From Candidatus Liptonbacteria bacterium (GTDB taxonomy: Bacteria > Patescibacteriota > Minisyncoccia > UBA6257 > 2-01-FULL-56-20), in contig JACOXZ010000012.1 in NCBI GenBank assembly GCA_016182105.1, forward strand, positions 1-33,885: a DNA stretch of 33,885 bases, read 5' to 3'. Below are positions 1 through 8,558 of this stretch, one piece after another. The position numbers and the translations under genes are program-made. The number at the start of each line of letters is the position of its first letter. Within the stretch, counting starts at the first letter, position 1. The notes below the pieces were generated by a model. The model made no database searches. It was not told the DNA's origin and was given only the letters and a program-made list of their open reading frames with translations.

Positions 1-124
1 TGACTGTGATTCGGCTTCTATTTTATTTTCCTCAAATCCACTAAAGACTTTCCTCAGATTAAAAGTAAGAATAACATTTTTAACGCTTTTCGCAAGCTGA
101 TTTGACCCCGCACCGGTGACGGGG

Positions 125-152
125 TTGACTTTTCCCGAAAGCCGAGTATAAT
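125..152 (+). promoter_or_regulatory. sigma70-type promoter (TTGACT-N16-TATAAT) for the 80-aa ORF
   Basis: TTGACT 125-130, TATAAT 147-152; overlaps the palindrome ACCCCG-CACCGGTG-A-CGGGGT just upstream. Confidence 0.75.
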
Positions 153-209
153 TAGAAGCAGAAAATTGAGGTTTGGATATTAAAGTTCTGTCTCGAGAAG
201 GGAGGTAAT

Positions 210-452
210 TTGCGATCAACCAGAAATGGCCAGGAGAAAAAACTTTACCGTGGGATAGTGACAGAGCTTTGTCCCTACGGCGCCCCGGAGGAAATCTTTT
301 TCACGCACGCCTTCTCCATATTTCAAGCCGAGAGGTTCATCCAGCAGAAATTCAACACATCCCACGGCTATGTAGGGTGGAAATATGTAGAGATGTCGGT
401 AAGCGTTGTGCCTAGAGACAAGGCAAAGGAACGACTAGTTCCGGTGACGTAA
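210..452 (+). CDS. hypothetical 80-aa protein
   Basis: TTG start after GGGAGG Shine-Dalgarno, own promoter and terminator. Confidence 0.65.
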   Translation: MRSTRNGQEKKLYRGIVTELCPYGAPEEIFFTHAFSIFQAERFIQQKFNTSHGYVGWKYVEMSVSVVPRDKAKERLVPVT

Positions 453-482
453 GCCCCAATTCCAAAAATTGGGGCTTTTTCT
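451..482 (+). terminator. Rho-independent terminator
   Basis: AAGCCCCAATT...AATTGGGGCTTTTT stem plus T-run. Confidence 0.85.
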
Positions 483-569
483 TTAAAAGTGGGCTGGATA
501 GCCACAAAGACTGCCGCGATAAGCTTCGGCGTGAGCCGAGCGACACTCATAGTAGTCCTAGACTAATCC

Positions 570-599
570 AAAAACCCCCGTAAAGCTGGGGTTTTTGTT
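570..599 (+). terminator. Rho-independent terminator
   Basis: AAAAACCCCCG-taaag-CTGGGGTTTTTG. Confidence 0.75.
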
Positions 600-748
600 T
601 CACGCCGCCTTTGGTCGGTCGCTACCTAGCCGGAGACCGAGAGCTCACTCGCCCCAATCGCTCGACCACCTTCGAGGCGGAGTTTTCCACTATTTGGGCG
701 TTGCCACAGGCCCACCGTCTGCTAGAATATAATGAGAGGTCAAAGCGA

Positions 749-1795
749 ATGATAAAAGTCAAAAAACTGGGAGTGATTCTTGAGCCAACCAAAATTCCTT
801 TCGAGAGCCAAGCGGTCTTGAACCCAGGCACTTATCAAGAGGGAAAGTTCGTTCATCTTTTTTATCGGGCCATCGATAAAAGAAATCACTCGTGTATTGG
901 CTATGCCAAACTTGATGGACCGACTAAAGTTGTTGAGCGTTCAAGGAGACCGATAGTCCGCCGAAATTTCAATTACGAAAAGAAAGGGGTGGAAGATCCG
1001 CGGATTGTGAAAATCGGGAATATTTTTTACCTACTTTATGTGGCTCACGATGGCAAAAACGCCTTGACTGCCTACGCGACAAGTCACGATCTTAAACACT
1101 TCAAAAAACACGGCGTGGTGAGCGCCCAAATCACTTATCATGAAGCCGAACGAATTTTCAAAAAGAATCCCAGACTAAAGGATGCTTATTTTTTCTTTGC
1201 TTCGTTTTATGAACAGTTTGCCGGCCAGGATGTTCTTCTTTGGGAAAAAGATTTTCTTCTTTTCCCGAAAAAAATCCGCGGCCAGTTTGCTTTGGTTCAC
1301 CGCGTTCTTCCTGATATGCAAATCGTTTTTTTTAAAAAATTCTCTGACCTCACCAATAATTTCTGGCGACAGTATCTAAAAGATTTATCTAAGCATGTCA
1401 TCCTTGAAGGTAAGCACTGGTTTGAGTCGAGAAACATCGGCGGCGGCGCCCCGCCCATCGAAACCAAGGCCGGCTGGCTTCTCATACTCCACTCTGTCGA
1501 AGAACTTAACCGCGGCCGTGTCTATCACGCCTCGGCCGCTCTTCTCGATAAAAATAATCCGGAGAAACTTATCGGCCGACTCCATGAACCGCTTTTCTCA
1601 CCGACGAAGCCTTGGGAAAAATCCGGAGTGGTCTCGAACGTCGTCTTCCCGACTGGTACGGCTCTTTTCGGTGACACGCTCTACATCTATTACGGCGCGG
1701 CAGACAAACGAATCGGAGTGGCATCAGTTGATATAAATGACCTTATTCGTGAAATCAAAAATCCTAAAGGCCATCACAAGAAATCCCTTACATGA
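749..1795 (+). CDS. GH130-family glycosidase / beta-mannoside phosphorylase-like protein
   Basis: GVEDPRIVKIGNIFYLLYVAHDG, GGGAPPIETKAGWLLILH, YYGAADKRIGVA motifs; likely ATG at 749 (ORF is open from TTG 611). Confidence 0.8.
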   Translation: MIKVKKLGVILEPTKIPFESQAVLNPGTYQEGKFVHLFYRAIDKRNHSCIGYAKLDGPTKVVERSRRPIVRRNFNYEKKGVEDPRIVKIGNIFYLLYVAHDGKNALTAYATSHDLKHFKKHGVVSAQITYHEAERIFKKNPRLKDAYFFFASFYEQFAGQDVLLWEKDFLLFPKKIRGQFALVHRVLPDMQIVFFKKFSDLTNNFWRQYLKDLSKHVILEGKHWFESRNIGGGAPPIETKAGWLLILHSVEELNRGRVYHASAALLDKNNPEKLIGRLHEPLFSPTKPWEKSGVVSNVVFPTGTALFGDTLYIYYGAADKRIGVASVDINDLIREIKNPKGHHKKSLT

Positions 1796-1796
1796 A

Positions 1797-1927
1797 ATCC
1801 CTCACTCTTCAAAGATAGAAACAAGATTCAGTATGAAACCAGAATTTACTTCCAAAACATTAGAACGGCTAGAAATAATGCCTTGCTTCGTGGTCGCGAA
1901 GCGACAAATCTCTGAAGAGTGAGGGAT
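1797..1927. repeat. ~131-bp intergenic element bounded by 20-bp inverted repeats
   Basis: ATCCCTCACTCTTCAAAGAT (1797-1816) vs reverse complement of ATCTCTGAAGAGTGAGGGAT (1908-1927), 19/20. Confidence 0.6.
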
Positions 1928-4136
1928 GAAAGAAGAACTGCCAAGCAATAAAATACTTTATCTTGGCACTTTTCCGCCACGTGAGTGCGGAATTGCCACT
2001 TTCACGAACGATCTTACAACCGCCATGGACTTGAAGTTCAATCCGCAAACCAAGTCAGAAATTACGGCGATAAACGACGATTCGGCCACTATCTACAACT
2101 ACAATCAAAAAGTTTCGAACCAAATCGCGGCAAGCGATATCGAAAACTACGTTTCCCTCGCCGAAAAGATCAATGCCCGAGATGAAATCAGGGTTGTAAA
2201 CATACAGCATGAGTTCGGAATTTTCGGAGGCGCCTGGGGCGACTACCTCATCCCCTTTCTCCAAGTCATAAAAAAGCCAGTGGTCACCACCTTTCACTCA
2301 GTGCTCCCAGAGCCTGATGATTATTTAAAGAACGTTGTAAAGATTATTACGAGCAAATCCGCAGCTGTGGTGGTTATGAATGAGTTCTCGAGAGACTTAC
2401 TCGTGAATACCTACGGGGCCCAAGGATCGAAGATCCATCTCATTCCTCACGGTATTCCAGGAACGGCCTTTGAACCAAGCGAGAAATATAAATCCGGACT
2501 TGGATTCGAAGGCAAAATTGTCATTTCCACATTTGGCCTCTTAAGTCCAGGTAAAGGCATACAGTACGCGATTAGGGCGCTTCCCAAGATCCTCGCCCGT
2601 TTCCCTAATACCGTCTACCTAGTCCTCGGAGAGACTCATCCGAACGTGCGCCGAGACTGCGGCGAGGAATATCGGAACTATCTCCACGAACTCGTAGAAG
2701 ATTTAAACCTTAACGACCATGTGAAGTTTTACAATAAATATCTCACGCTTGAGGAAATTGTGAGCTACTTAAAAGCCACTGACGTTTATGTCTCACCCTC
2801 TGTGACCGAGTCGCAGTCAGTGAGCGGAACTCTTTCTTATGCGATGGGTTGCGGCCGGCCAGCTGTGAGCACCAAAACGAATTACGCAAAATTTCTGATT
2901 AACAAAAATACCGGAATACTTGTCGGATTCAAAAATTCAGACTCAATAGCCAGAGCGGTAATTGAAATTTTAGACGATCCTAAAATGATGACCGCGATGG
3001 CCGGCGAGGCTTATGAAACAACAAGAAAAATGATCTGGCCTAACGTGGCGACGGCTTATTTCGGTATTTACAAGAAGCTTGCAAATCTCGGAGCAGAGGA
3101 GAAGAAGCTGCCGCCGATTAAACTTGACCACTTGAAACGCTTGACCGACGATCTCGGAATTTTCCACTTTGCGAAGTACAGCAAACCGGAAAAGCGATTT
3201 GGCTACAGCCTTGACGATAATGCCAGAGCGCTCCTTGTTGCCGTGATGCACTATCGAAAAAATCCCGAGCCCGAAATCCTTGAACTTATCAAAACCTACC
3301 TTAAATTCATCAGATTTGTTCAACGGCCTACAGGAAATTTTGCAAATATCGTGAGTTCGAAAAGAAGAAGGGATGGAACGAATGATGACGACGTTCAGGG
3401 TCGCGCTATCTGGGCTTTGGGTTATACGTCGGCCGAAAACATCCTGCCGCAAGAAATAAGGCGTCAAGCTCAACAAATCTTTTTGAAGTCCGTGAAGAGA
3501 GCCAAAGAAATGAAATCGCCGCGGGCGATAGCCTTTGCCATCTCGGGATTATATGCCTACCTAAAACATTTTCCCCGAAAAAATTTAATGACCCTCTTCA
3601 AGAAACTCTCTGAAGAACAAGTACGTCTCTATAGAGAGGTGGCGGTTCCAGAGTGGCTTTGGTTTGAACATCACTTTTCTTATTCAAACAGCAAAATGCC
3701 CGAATCGCTTTTTTACGCTTATGATTTGACTAAAAACAAAAAATATTTGGAAGTGGCGGAAAAATCTTTGGAATTTTTGAGCCAGATAACTTTTGAGAGT
3801 AATCACTATACTCCTATCGGACAGAACGGCTGGTATTTCCGCAACAAAAAACGCTCATTCTTTGACCAGCAGCCAGAGGACACTGCCTCAATGGTCCAAA
3901 CCAAAGCAGTGGCCTATCAAGTTACCGGAAGAGAAAAACATCTCGAAGACGCTTTCAGGGCTTTCCAGTGGTTTTTGGGAAAAAATCACCTGGGCCAGAT
4001 GGTTTACGACGAAGTGACTGGCGGCTGCTATGACGGCGTCGGTAAGTCAGCTTTAAACTTGAACCAAGGCGCGGAATCAACGATTTCCTATCTTTTAGCC
4101 CGTCTAGCACTAGAGGAGTTCGGAACCAATAAATAA
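1926..4136 (+). CDS. GT4-type glycosyltransferase fused to a C-terminal (alpha/alpha)6-barrel-like domain
   Basis: N-term LGTFPPRECGIATFTNDL, GLLSPGKGIQYAIRALP, SVTESQSVSGTLSYAMGCGRPAVST; ~300-aa helical C-terminus with repeated Trp/His motifs. Confidence 0.8.
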   Translation: MKEELPSNKILYLGTFPPRECGIATFTNDLTTAMDLKFNPQTKSEITAINDDSATIYNYNQKVSNQIAASDIENYVSLAEKINARDEIRVVNIQHEFGIFGGAWGDYLIPFLQVIKKPVVTTFHSVLPEPDDYLKNVVKIITSKSAAVVVMNEFSRDLLVNTYGAQGSKIHLIPHGIPGTAFEPSEKYKSGLGFEGKIVISTFGLLSPGKGIQYAIRALPKILARFPNTVYLVLGETHPNVRRDCGEEYRNYLHELVEDLNLNDHVKFYNKYLTLEEIVSYLKATDVYVSPSVTESQSVSGTLSYAMGCGRPAVSTKTNYAKFLINKNTGILVGFKNSDSIARAVIEILDDPKMMTAMAGEAYETTRKMIWPNVATAYFGIYKKLANLGAEEKKLPPIKLDHLKRLTDDLGIFHFAKYSKPEKRFGYSLDDNARALLVAVMHYRKNPEPEILELIKTYLKFIRFVQRPTGNFANIVSSKRRRDGTNDDDVQGRAIWALGYTSAENILPQEIRRQAQQIFLKSVKRAKEMKSPRAIAFAISGLYAYLKHFPRKNLMTLFKKLSEEQVRLYREVAVPEWLWFEHHFSYSNSKMPESLFYAYDLTKNKKYLEVAEKSLEFLSQITFESNHYTPIGQNGWYFRNKKRSFFDQQPEDTASMVQTKAVAYQVTGREKHLEDAFRAFQWFLGKNHLGQMVYDEVTGGCYDGVGKSALNLNQGAESTISYLLARLALEEFGTNK

Positions 4137-4141
4137 GGATC

Positions 4142-5278
4142 ATGGGCCTTATTCAAGAAGGCTACTTGAACGCGGTTAAGGCCTTAAAACGCTGTATTAC
4201 CCCTAAAGGCCTTTACGCCTCTGGCACTAAGGAGGGTTATACTTCGGTCTGGTCGCGCGACAGTAATATTTCTCTTCTTGGCGGCGCGCTTGTGGGTCAG
4301 GAATTTAAAAAGGCATTTGAGGACAGCTTAAATACCTTAGCTAAGAACCAATCAGCCTTGGGCCAGATCCCGAATGCTGTTGGCATCTATGATCCGCTTT
4401 TAAGATCGGATGTGACCTATAGCACCATTGATTCGAGCCTGTGGTTCATCTTAGGCGAGCATGTTTATGCAAAGGCCTATAACGATAAGGGTCTCCTTAA
4501 AAAACATGCGATTCATATTAAAGAGGCTTTTAAATGGGTTCGCTATCAGGATTTCAGCGAAGAACATTTGCCAACTCAACAACCGACCGGCGACTGGCAA
4601 GACGCTTTTCCCCATAAATACGGCAGAACCATAAACACTGAAGCTCTTTACTATGCGGCTTTAAGATTCTTGGGAAAGAACAAAGAAGCAACACTGGTTA
4701 AGAAACTGGTAAACGGCCCTTCGAGGCCGCACCTGGCTCTATACGAAAAAAAATTGGGGTTCTATCTGCCCTGGGCCTGGAAAGATCACGCTGGCGACCG
4801 CGAAGAAGAACACTGGTTTGATTCGCTGGGAAATCTCCTTGCCATTGTCTCCGGCCTCGCGGGTCCAACAAAAGCGAGGTTAATTCTCCGCTATATTGAA
4901 AAGCATAGGATTAACCGCCCCTATCCCGTGAAATGCATGGATCCGCCGATCTATCCGAAAAGCAAACTTTGGAAATCATATTTTTCAAAATCAGACGCGC
5001 GGACTCCGCATCATTATCTAAACGGCGGCATCTGGCCTTTTATCGGCGGCTTTTACGTGGCAGCCTTAGTCAAAGCCAAGCAATTCAAAAAAGCCGAACA
5101 AGAACTCGAACTTCTCGCGGGAGCCGTAAAGCAGGGACGCAAACTTGTCTGGGAATTCAACGAGTGGCTGGACGGCATCCAGGGTAAACCAAGAGGCGGA
5201 ATTTACCAAGCCTGGTCAGCCGGCGCTTATATCTTTGCCTACGAGTGCGTGAAAAGAAAAAAAGCGCTTTTCTTTTAA
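4142..5278 (+). CDS. glycogen-debranching-enzyme-like / amylo-alpha-1,6-glucosidase-like (alpha/alpha)6 glycosidase
   Basis: GYTSVWSRDSNISLLGGALVG, PTGDWQDAFPHKYGRTINTEALYYAALR, YLNGGIWPFIGGFYVAAL. Confidence 0.7.
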   Translation: MGLIQEGYLNAVKALKRCITPKGLYASGTKEGYTSVWSRDSNISLLGGALVGQEFKKAFEDSLNTLAKNQSALGQIPNAVGIYDPLLRSDVTYSTIDSSLWFILGEHVYAKAYNDKGLLKKHAIHIKEAFKWVRYQDFSEEHLPTQQPTGDWQDAFPHKYGRTINTEALYYAALRFLGKNKEATLVKKLVNGPSRPHLALYEKKLGFYLPWAWKDHAGDREEEHWFDSLGNLLAIVSGLAGPTKARLILRYIEKHRINRPYPVKCMDPPIYPKSKLWKSYFSKSDARTPHHYLNGGIWPFIGGFYVAALVKAKQFKKAEQELELLAGAVKQGRKLVWEFNEWLDGIQGKPRGGIYQAWSAGAYIFAYECVKRKKALFF

Positions 5279-5308
5279 AGAATTACTCCGGAAACGTCCT
5301 TTTATTTC

Positions 5309-5353
5309 TACTATGATTATACCACAATTGTGGTATAATCATAGTAATTTTTT
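5309..5353 (+). terminator. perfect 38-bp palindrome followed by T-run (likely terminator; also carries mirrored -10-like boxes)
   Basis: TACTATGATTATACCACAA|TTGTGGTATAATCATAGTA then ATTTTTTAC. Confidence 0.65.
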
Positions 5354-6497
5354 ACGCGATATTTAAACGCGCTTTGACCAAATCCGCGATGCGCTTCGCG
5401 ATTTTTCGATACTCAAAATTTTCGAGAGCGTGTTTCGCTGCTCGCTCACCCATCTTTTCTCGGAGTTCTTTGTCTGGCAAAAGCTTCATTAAATAATTAG
5501 CCAAATCTTCATGATCAGCCCGGTAAGCAAAAGTTTTGGGCTTATCAAAAATAACCATGTGCCGCTCTTCAAATCCCATGCTGGTATAAACCCACTCCCG
5601 ATCCAGATCAATTGTCCCCGCAACTTTGGCCAGATATCCGGTCTCGCCGTGAATAATCGTCTCCTTGGGCCCCATCATGTCAATTGAGAGTACAGGCTTA
5701 GCGCAGGCCTGGGCCTCGACCTGAATCAATCCAAACCCCTCAAGCCGGCTCGGCGCGGCGTAGATGTCGCAGGCATTCAAGAGATAGGGCATAAAATCGT
5801 GAGAGACCGGGCCTTCGACATACTTCACTTTGTTTTCCGACTCGCCTAGCTCCTGGATCAGCGCCATCTCGTCTTCGTAGTGATCATCCGCGCTTTGCCC
5901 GCCCCAAACTTTGCAGATGTATTTCCACTTCTTGAAGTTCTGGTCAACGATCTTCAGAGCCTTCAAGACCTCTTGGGCGCCTTTAGAACTCACATCTCCG
6001 CCTGCAGTCAAAATCATCACTTCGTCGTCCTCAACGCCCAACATCTCGCGCACCTGTTTTATCCGGGGATCATCTCTCACGATGGGTTTTACTTCTTGGG
6101 GGTCAAAGCCCACTGGCATGACTTCGAAATTTTTGGTATTAACCCCATCCCTTTCGTAGGTATGCTTCACCCAACTGCTCGTGACTAGTACCAAGGGCAG
6201 AGAGCTTAAGGTATTTTGATAATTGGCCACCCAGCCGTCAGCCACGAGCCAAGGCACGGCCGGGATGCCGAAACTTTGCGGGTGCTCTACGATATCCGGC
6301 GTATGCGCCCAGAAGCCGATGCCGATTGAGACATCCGGCTTAAAGTACTTGTAAATCCATTCTTTTTGAAATTCGCTCGCCTGATGGCAGGGCAAAACTT
6401 CCTCGCCGTTCTCCTTCATCCCACGATAAAGCAAATCGCCCTGCAAACTTAAACCGTCCGGCTCTGGTGGATAAGCGTAAAGAATAACCGATCTCAT
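5352..6497 (-). CDS. GT4-family glycosyltransferase
   Basis: ILTAGGDVSSKGAQEVLKAL, APSRLEGFGLIQVEAQACAKPVLS; ATGA overlap with the upstream gene. Confidence 0.85.
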   Translation of the reverse strand: MRSVILYAYPPEPDGLSLQGDLLYRGMKENGEEVLPCHQASEFQKEWIYKYFKPDVSIGIGFWAHTPDIVEHPQSFGIPAVPWLVADGWVANYQNTLSSLPLVLVTSSWVKHTYERDGVNTKNFEVMPVGFDPQEVKPIVRDDPRIKQVREMLGVEDDEVMILTAGGDVSSKGAQEVLKALKIVDQNFKKWKYICKVWGGQSADDHYEDEMALIQELGESENKVKYVEGPVSHDFMPYLLNACDIYAAPSRLEGFGLIQVEAQACAKPVLSIDMMGPKETIIHGETGYLAKVAGTIDLDREWVYTSMGFEERHMVIFDKPKTFAYRADHEDLANYLMKLLPDKELREKMGERAAKHALENFEYRKIAKRIADLVKARLNIA

Positions 6498-7102
6498 CTG
6501 ACCTTTAGCTCGTTAAAAGTTTCAACCAGTCCGGAACTTGCGTATTCAAAAGAAGATTTCTTGAAACCATACATTTTCTCAATAATATTTTTTTTGGTTC
6601 GGAATATTTTTAAGGGGAGTTTAAGGGAGAAGTCGGGCTTGCCGGATGGCCGGGCGATTCCCTTCTCTTCATCAAGCTCATAAGCAAAGGTGAAAATTTC
6701 CCGAGCCGAAACCAGCCTTCTCTTTAAAAGCTCTTTAACGGCCTCAAAAACCCCTTTGTGCCGAAGGTGGCCGTATTCACCGTTCGATCCATGAGTGAAG
6801 AGATAATCGAAGCTCTTACCTCTCAAACTTTTAAGAATTCGCTTTTTTATATGAGGTATGCTCTCGCTTAAATTCATAAGTCCTTCGTCTTCTAGGTCAG
6901 ATATGATTGATTTTGCGCCGTAAAATCTCGAGACATGCAAAAATTTTGGGGCTCTGTCGGAATCGTCCTTGCGGCACAAGGAAAAAATAGTCCAGCTCAA
7001 GTTCCCCCACTTCAAGATCGTTCCCCCCATCCAGATAGTCTCGTCGTCCGGATGGGCAACTATGACAAGAGCGCTCCTCCCGTCAAGTGCGAGCTCCTTC
7101 AT
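6494..7102 (-). CDS. PIG-L/LmbE-family deacetylase
   Basis: ALVIVAHPDDETIWMGGTI and THGSNGEYGHLRHKGVF motifs. Confidence 0.9.
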   Translation of the reverse strand: MKELALDGRSALVIVAHPDDETIWMGGTILKWGNLSWTIFSLCRKDDSDRAPKFLHVSRFYGAKSIISDLEDEGLMNLSESIPHIKKRILKSLRGKSFDYLFTHGSNGEYGHLRHKGVFEAVKELLKRRLVSAREIFTFAYELDEEKGIARPSGKPDFSLKLPLKIFRTKKNIIEKMYGFKKSSFEYASSGLVETFNELKVR

Positions 7103-7103
7103 C

Positions 7104-8072
7104 TTATATTAGTTTCTTGAATTCTTCAACTAGGGGCACCTCCTCCGGATCAACGCCGTACTCTTTGGCGGTGTAGAGCGCTGACCAGTTGGCGAGGACG
7201 AATGAATTGAAAATCTTGTGAAGCTTGGATTCACCCTTAAGTTCAATAACCGTAACCGGAAATTTTCGATCGCGGAAAATTCTTTCCATAACCTCCATCC
7301 TCTTCAAAATCCGGCTGCCGTCAGATGAGTCTTTTAAGATAAGAAAATGGTAAAAGGACGAGAGGGCTTTTGTGGGCGGTGCCACGTCAAAACTCGTCAT
7401 CTCGTTATGGTTCAGTTCAGGAAAAACATTGTAAAAAGCCGGAATTTTTCCAGTCTCATTAAAAGCAATTTTCCAATTATAAGCCAAGCCCAAATTGGTT
7501 GTTGAAGAATAAATAATCGGCACTTTGCCTTTAAGCATGCTCGCCAATTTTTGACCCTCTTTCTCCAAATCCATTGGCCGGAGCAAGACGGCCAAATCTT
7601 GAGCTTCTTTTAAGCCATTCTCGTCGTCAAAGAGTTTCAAGATTGCCTTTATGCTGAACCCGAGAGCTACTCTTGGCTCAATGCCGATATCCGGCAGTTT
7701 TATGTAAGGAATGCCGTTCTTTTTAGCTAAATCCAAGAGCTTCCCGCCTGAAGCAATAGCCGCGAGCGGCAAATTATTTTTTAAGGCGGCGTCATATACA
7801 GATATCGCCTCTTCGGTATCGCCGGAATAGGAACTGGCAATTATGAGGCTATTTTTTAGATCTTCACTTGTAAGCGGCGGCAGGCCGTAATCTTTATGAA
7901 TATAAAGATTCAATGTCGGCTGCCAAGCCTTAAGGAGATCAGCGGCCAAATGCGACCCGCCCATCCCAGAGACAATGAATTTCTTGAACTTCTTCCAATT
8001 CTTATCGTTCACTACCCTCGGCTCGAACTCGAACTGCTTCGCGAAACCCCGAATCGCCTCGTACATCAACAT
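7104..8072 (-). CDS. bifunctional phosphoglucose/phosphomannose isomerase (SIS domain)
   Basis: VSGMGGSHLAADLLKAW, SYSGDTEEAISVY, FPELNHNEMTSFD. Confidence 0.85.
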   Translation of the reverse strand: MLMYEAIRGFAKQFEFEPRVVNDKNWKKFKKFIVSGMGGSHLAADLLKAWQPTLNLYIHKDYGLPPLTSEDLKNSLIIASSYSGDTEEAISVYDAALKNNLPLAAIASGGKLLDLAKKNGIPYIKLPDIGIEPRVALGFSIKAILKLFDDENGLKEAQDLAVLLRPMDLEKEGQKLASMLKGKVPIIYSSTTNLGLAYNWKIAFNETGKIPAFYNVFPELNHNEMTSFDVAPPTKALSSFYHFLILKDSSDGSRILKRMEVMERIFRDRKFPVTVIELKGESKLHKIFNSFVLANWSALYTAKEYGVDPEEVPLVEEFKKLI

Positions 8073-8104
8073 ACATTCATACTACTAAATATCGGAAAAA
8101 ATAA

Positions 8105-8247
8105 GAAGCCGTCAGCTATTCTTGAGGAAGCTCTCGGACCCAGCCGTAGCTCGGTGTCGCCAAAGGCGACTACGGCTGGGGAGAGGCAGCGGGCGCTTGC
8201 CGCTGGAGCAAGCGAACCGCGGTTCCGAAAGGATGGCTGGCGGCTTC
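8105..8247 (+). ncRNA. candidate structured RNA element, copy A (orientation inferred)
   Basis: 12-bp closing helix GAAGCCGTCAGC/GCTGGCGGCTTC; CTCTC-GGA-P2a-GCTCGGT-P2b-GAGAG; P3 with CGCTGGA loop; CCGAAAGG mini-hairpin; helices covary with copy B. Confidence 0.65.
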
Positions 8248-8554
8248 ATCTTAACTCGACGCCTTCCTTCTTGAGCCGCTCAATTTTTTTACTGCTCCCC
8301 CCTCGGCTATAGCCGCCTGGTCGGCCGTCGGAGCGAATCACCCGGTGGCAAGGAACCTCGCGGTCGCGATTCGCCTTCATAATATTCCCCACAGCCCGAT
8401 AAGCACGCGGACTGCCGGCAGCTACCGCCACTTCCTTATAACTCATTACGCTTCCTTTCGGGATTCGGCGGACAACTTCTAAAACTTTTTCCTTAAACCT
8501 CATTTTTGATATCGAATTTCTTACTTTAATTTTTGAGCTTTTGGGCGAATTCAA
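8246..8554 (-). CDS. MGMT-family (O6-alkylguanine-DNA alkyltransferase C-domain) protein
   Basis: IPKGSVMSYKEVAVAAGSPRAYRAVGNIMKANRDREVPCHRVIRSDG; PCHRV active-site Cys present; start may be internal Met (~8503). Confidence 0.85.
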   Translation of the reverse strand: MNSPKSSKIKVRNSISKMRFKEKVLEVVRRIPKGSVMSYKEVAVAAGSPRAYRAVGNIMKANRDREVPCHRVIRSDGRPGGYSRGGSSKKIERLKKEGVELR

Positions 8555-8558
8555 ATTT

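Noticed and set aside
601-748. Possible truncated third copy of the 8105/9674 element on the minus strand (AGCTCTCGGTCTCCGGCTAGGT..CCAAAGGCGG)
   Set aside because: Shares AGCTCTCGG and a GCTNGGT-like string, but helices P2/P3 and the CGCTGGA loop are missing; could be chance.
2970-3476. 168-aa minus-strand ORF
   Set aside because: Antisense to the well-supported GT4 fusion gene; no start context.
7896-8312. Plus-strand ORFs 7896-8312 and 9716-9931 as genes
   Set aside because: They cross the structured elements, lack SDs and overlap genes on the opposite strand; best explained as open frames through GC-rich RNA-like elements.
8246-8554. MGMT-like protein as an alkyltransferase-like (ATL) protein
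   Set aside because: The active-site motif is PCHRV, not PWHRV, so it looks like a minimal but potentially active alkyltransferase domain.
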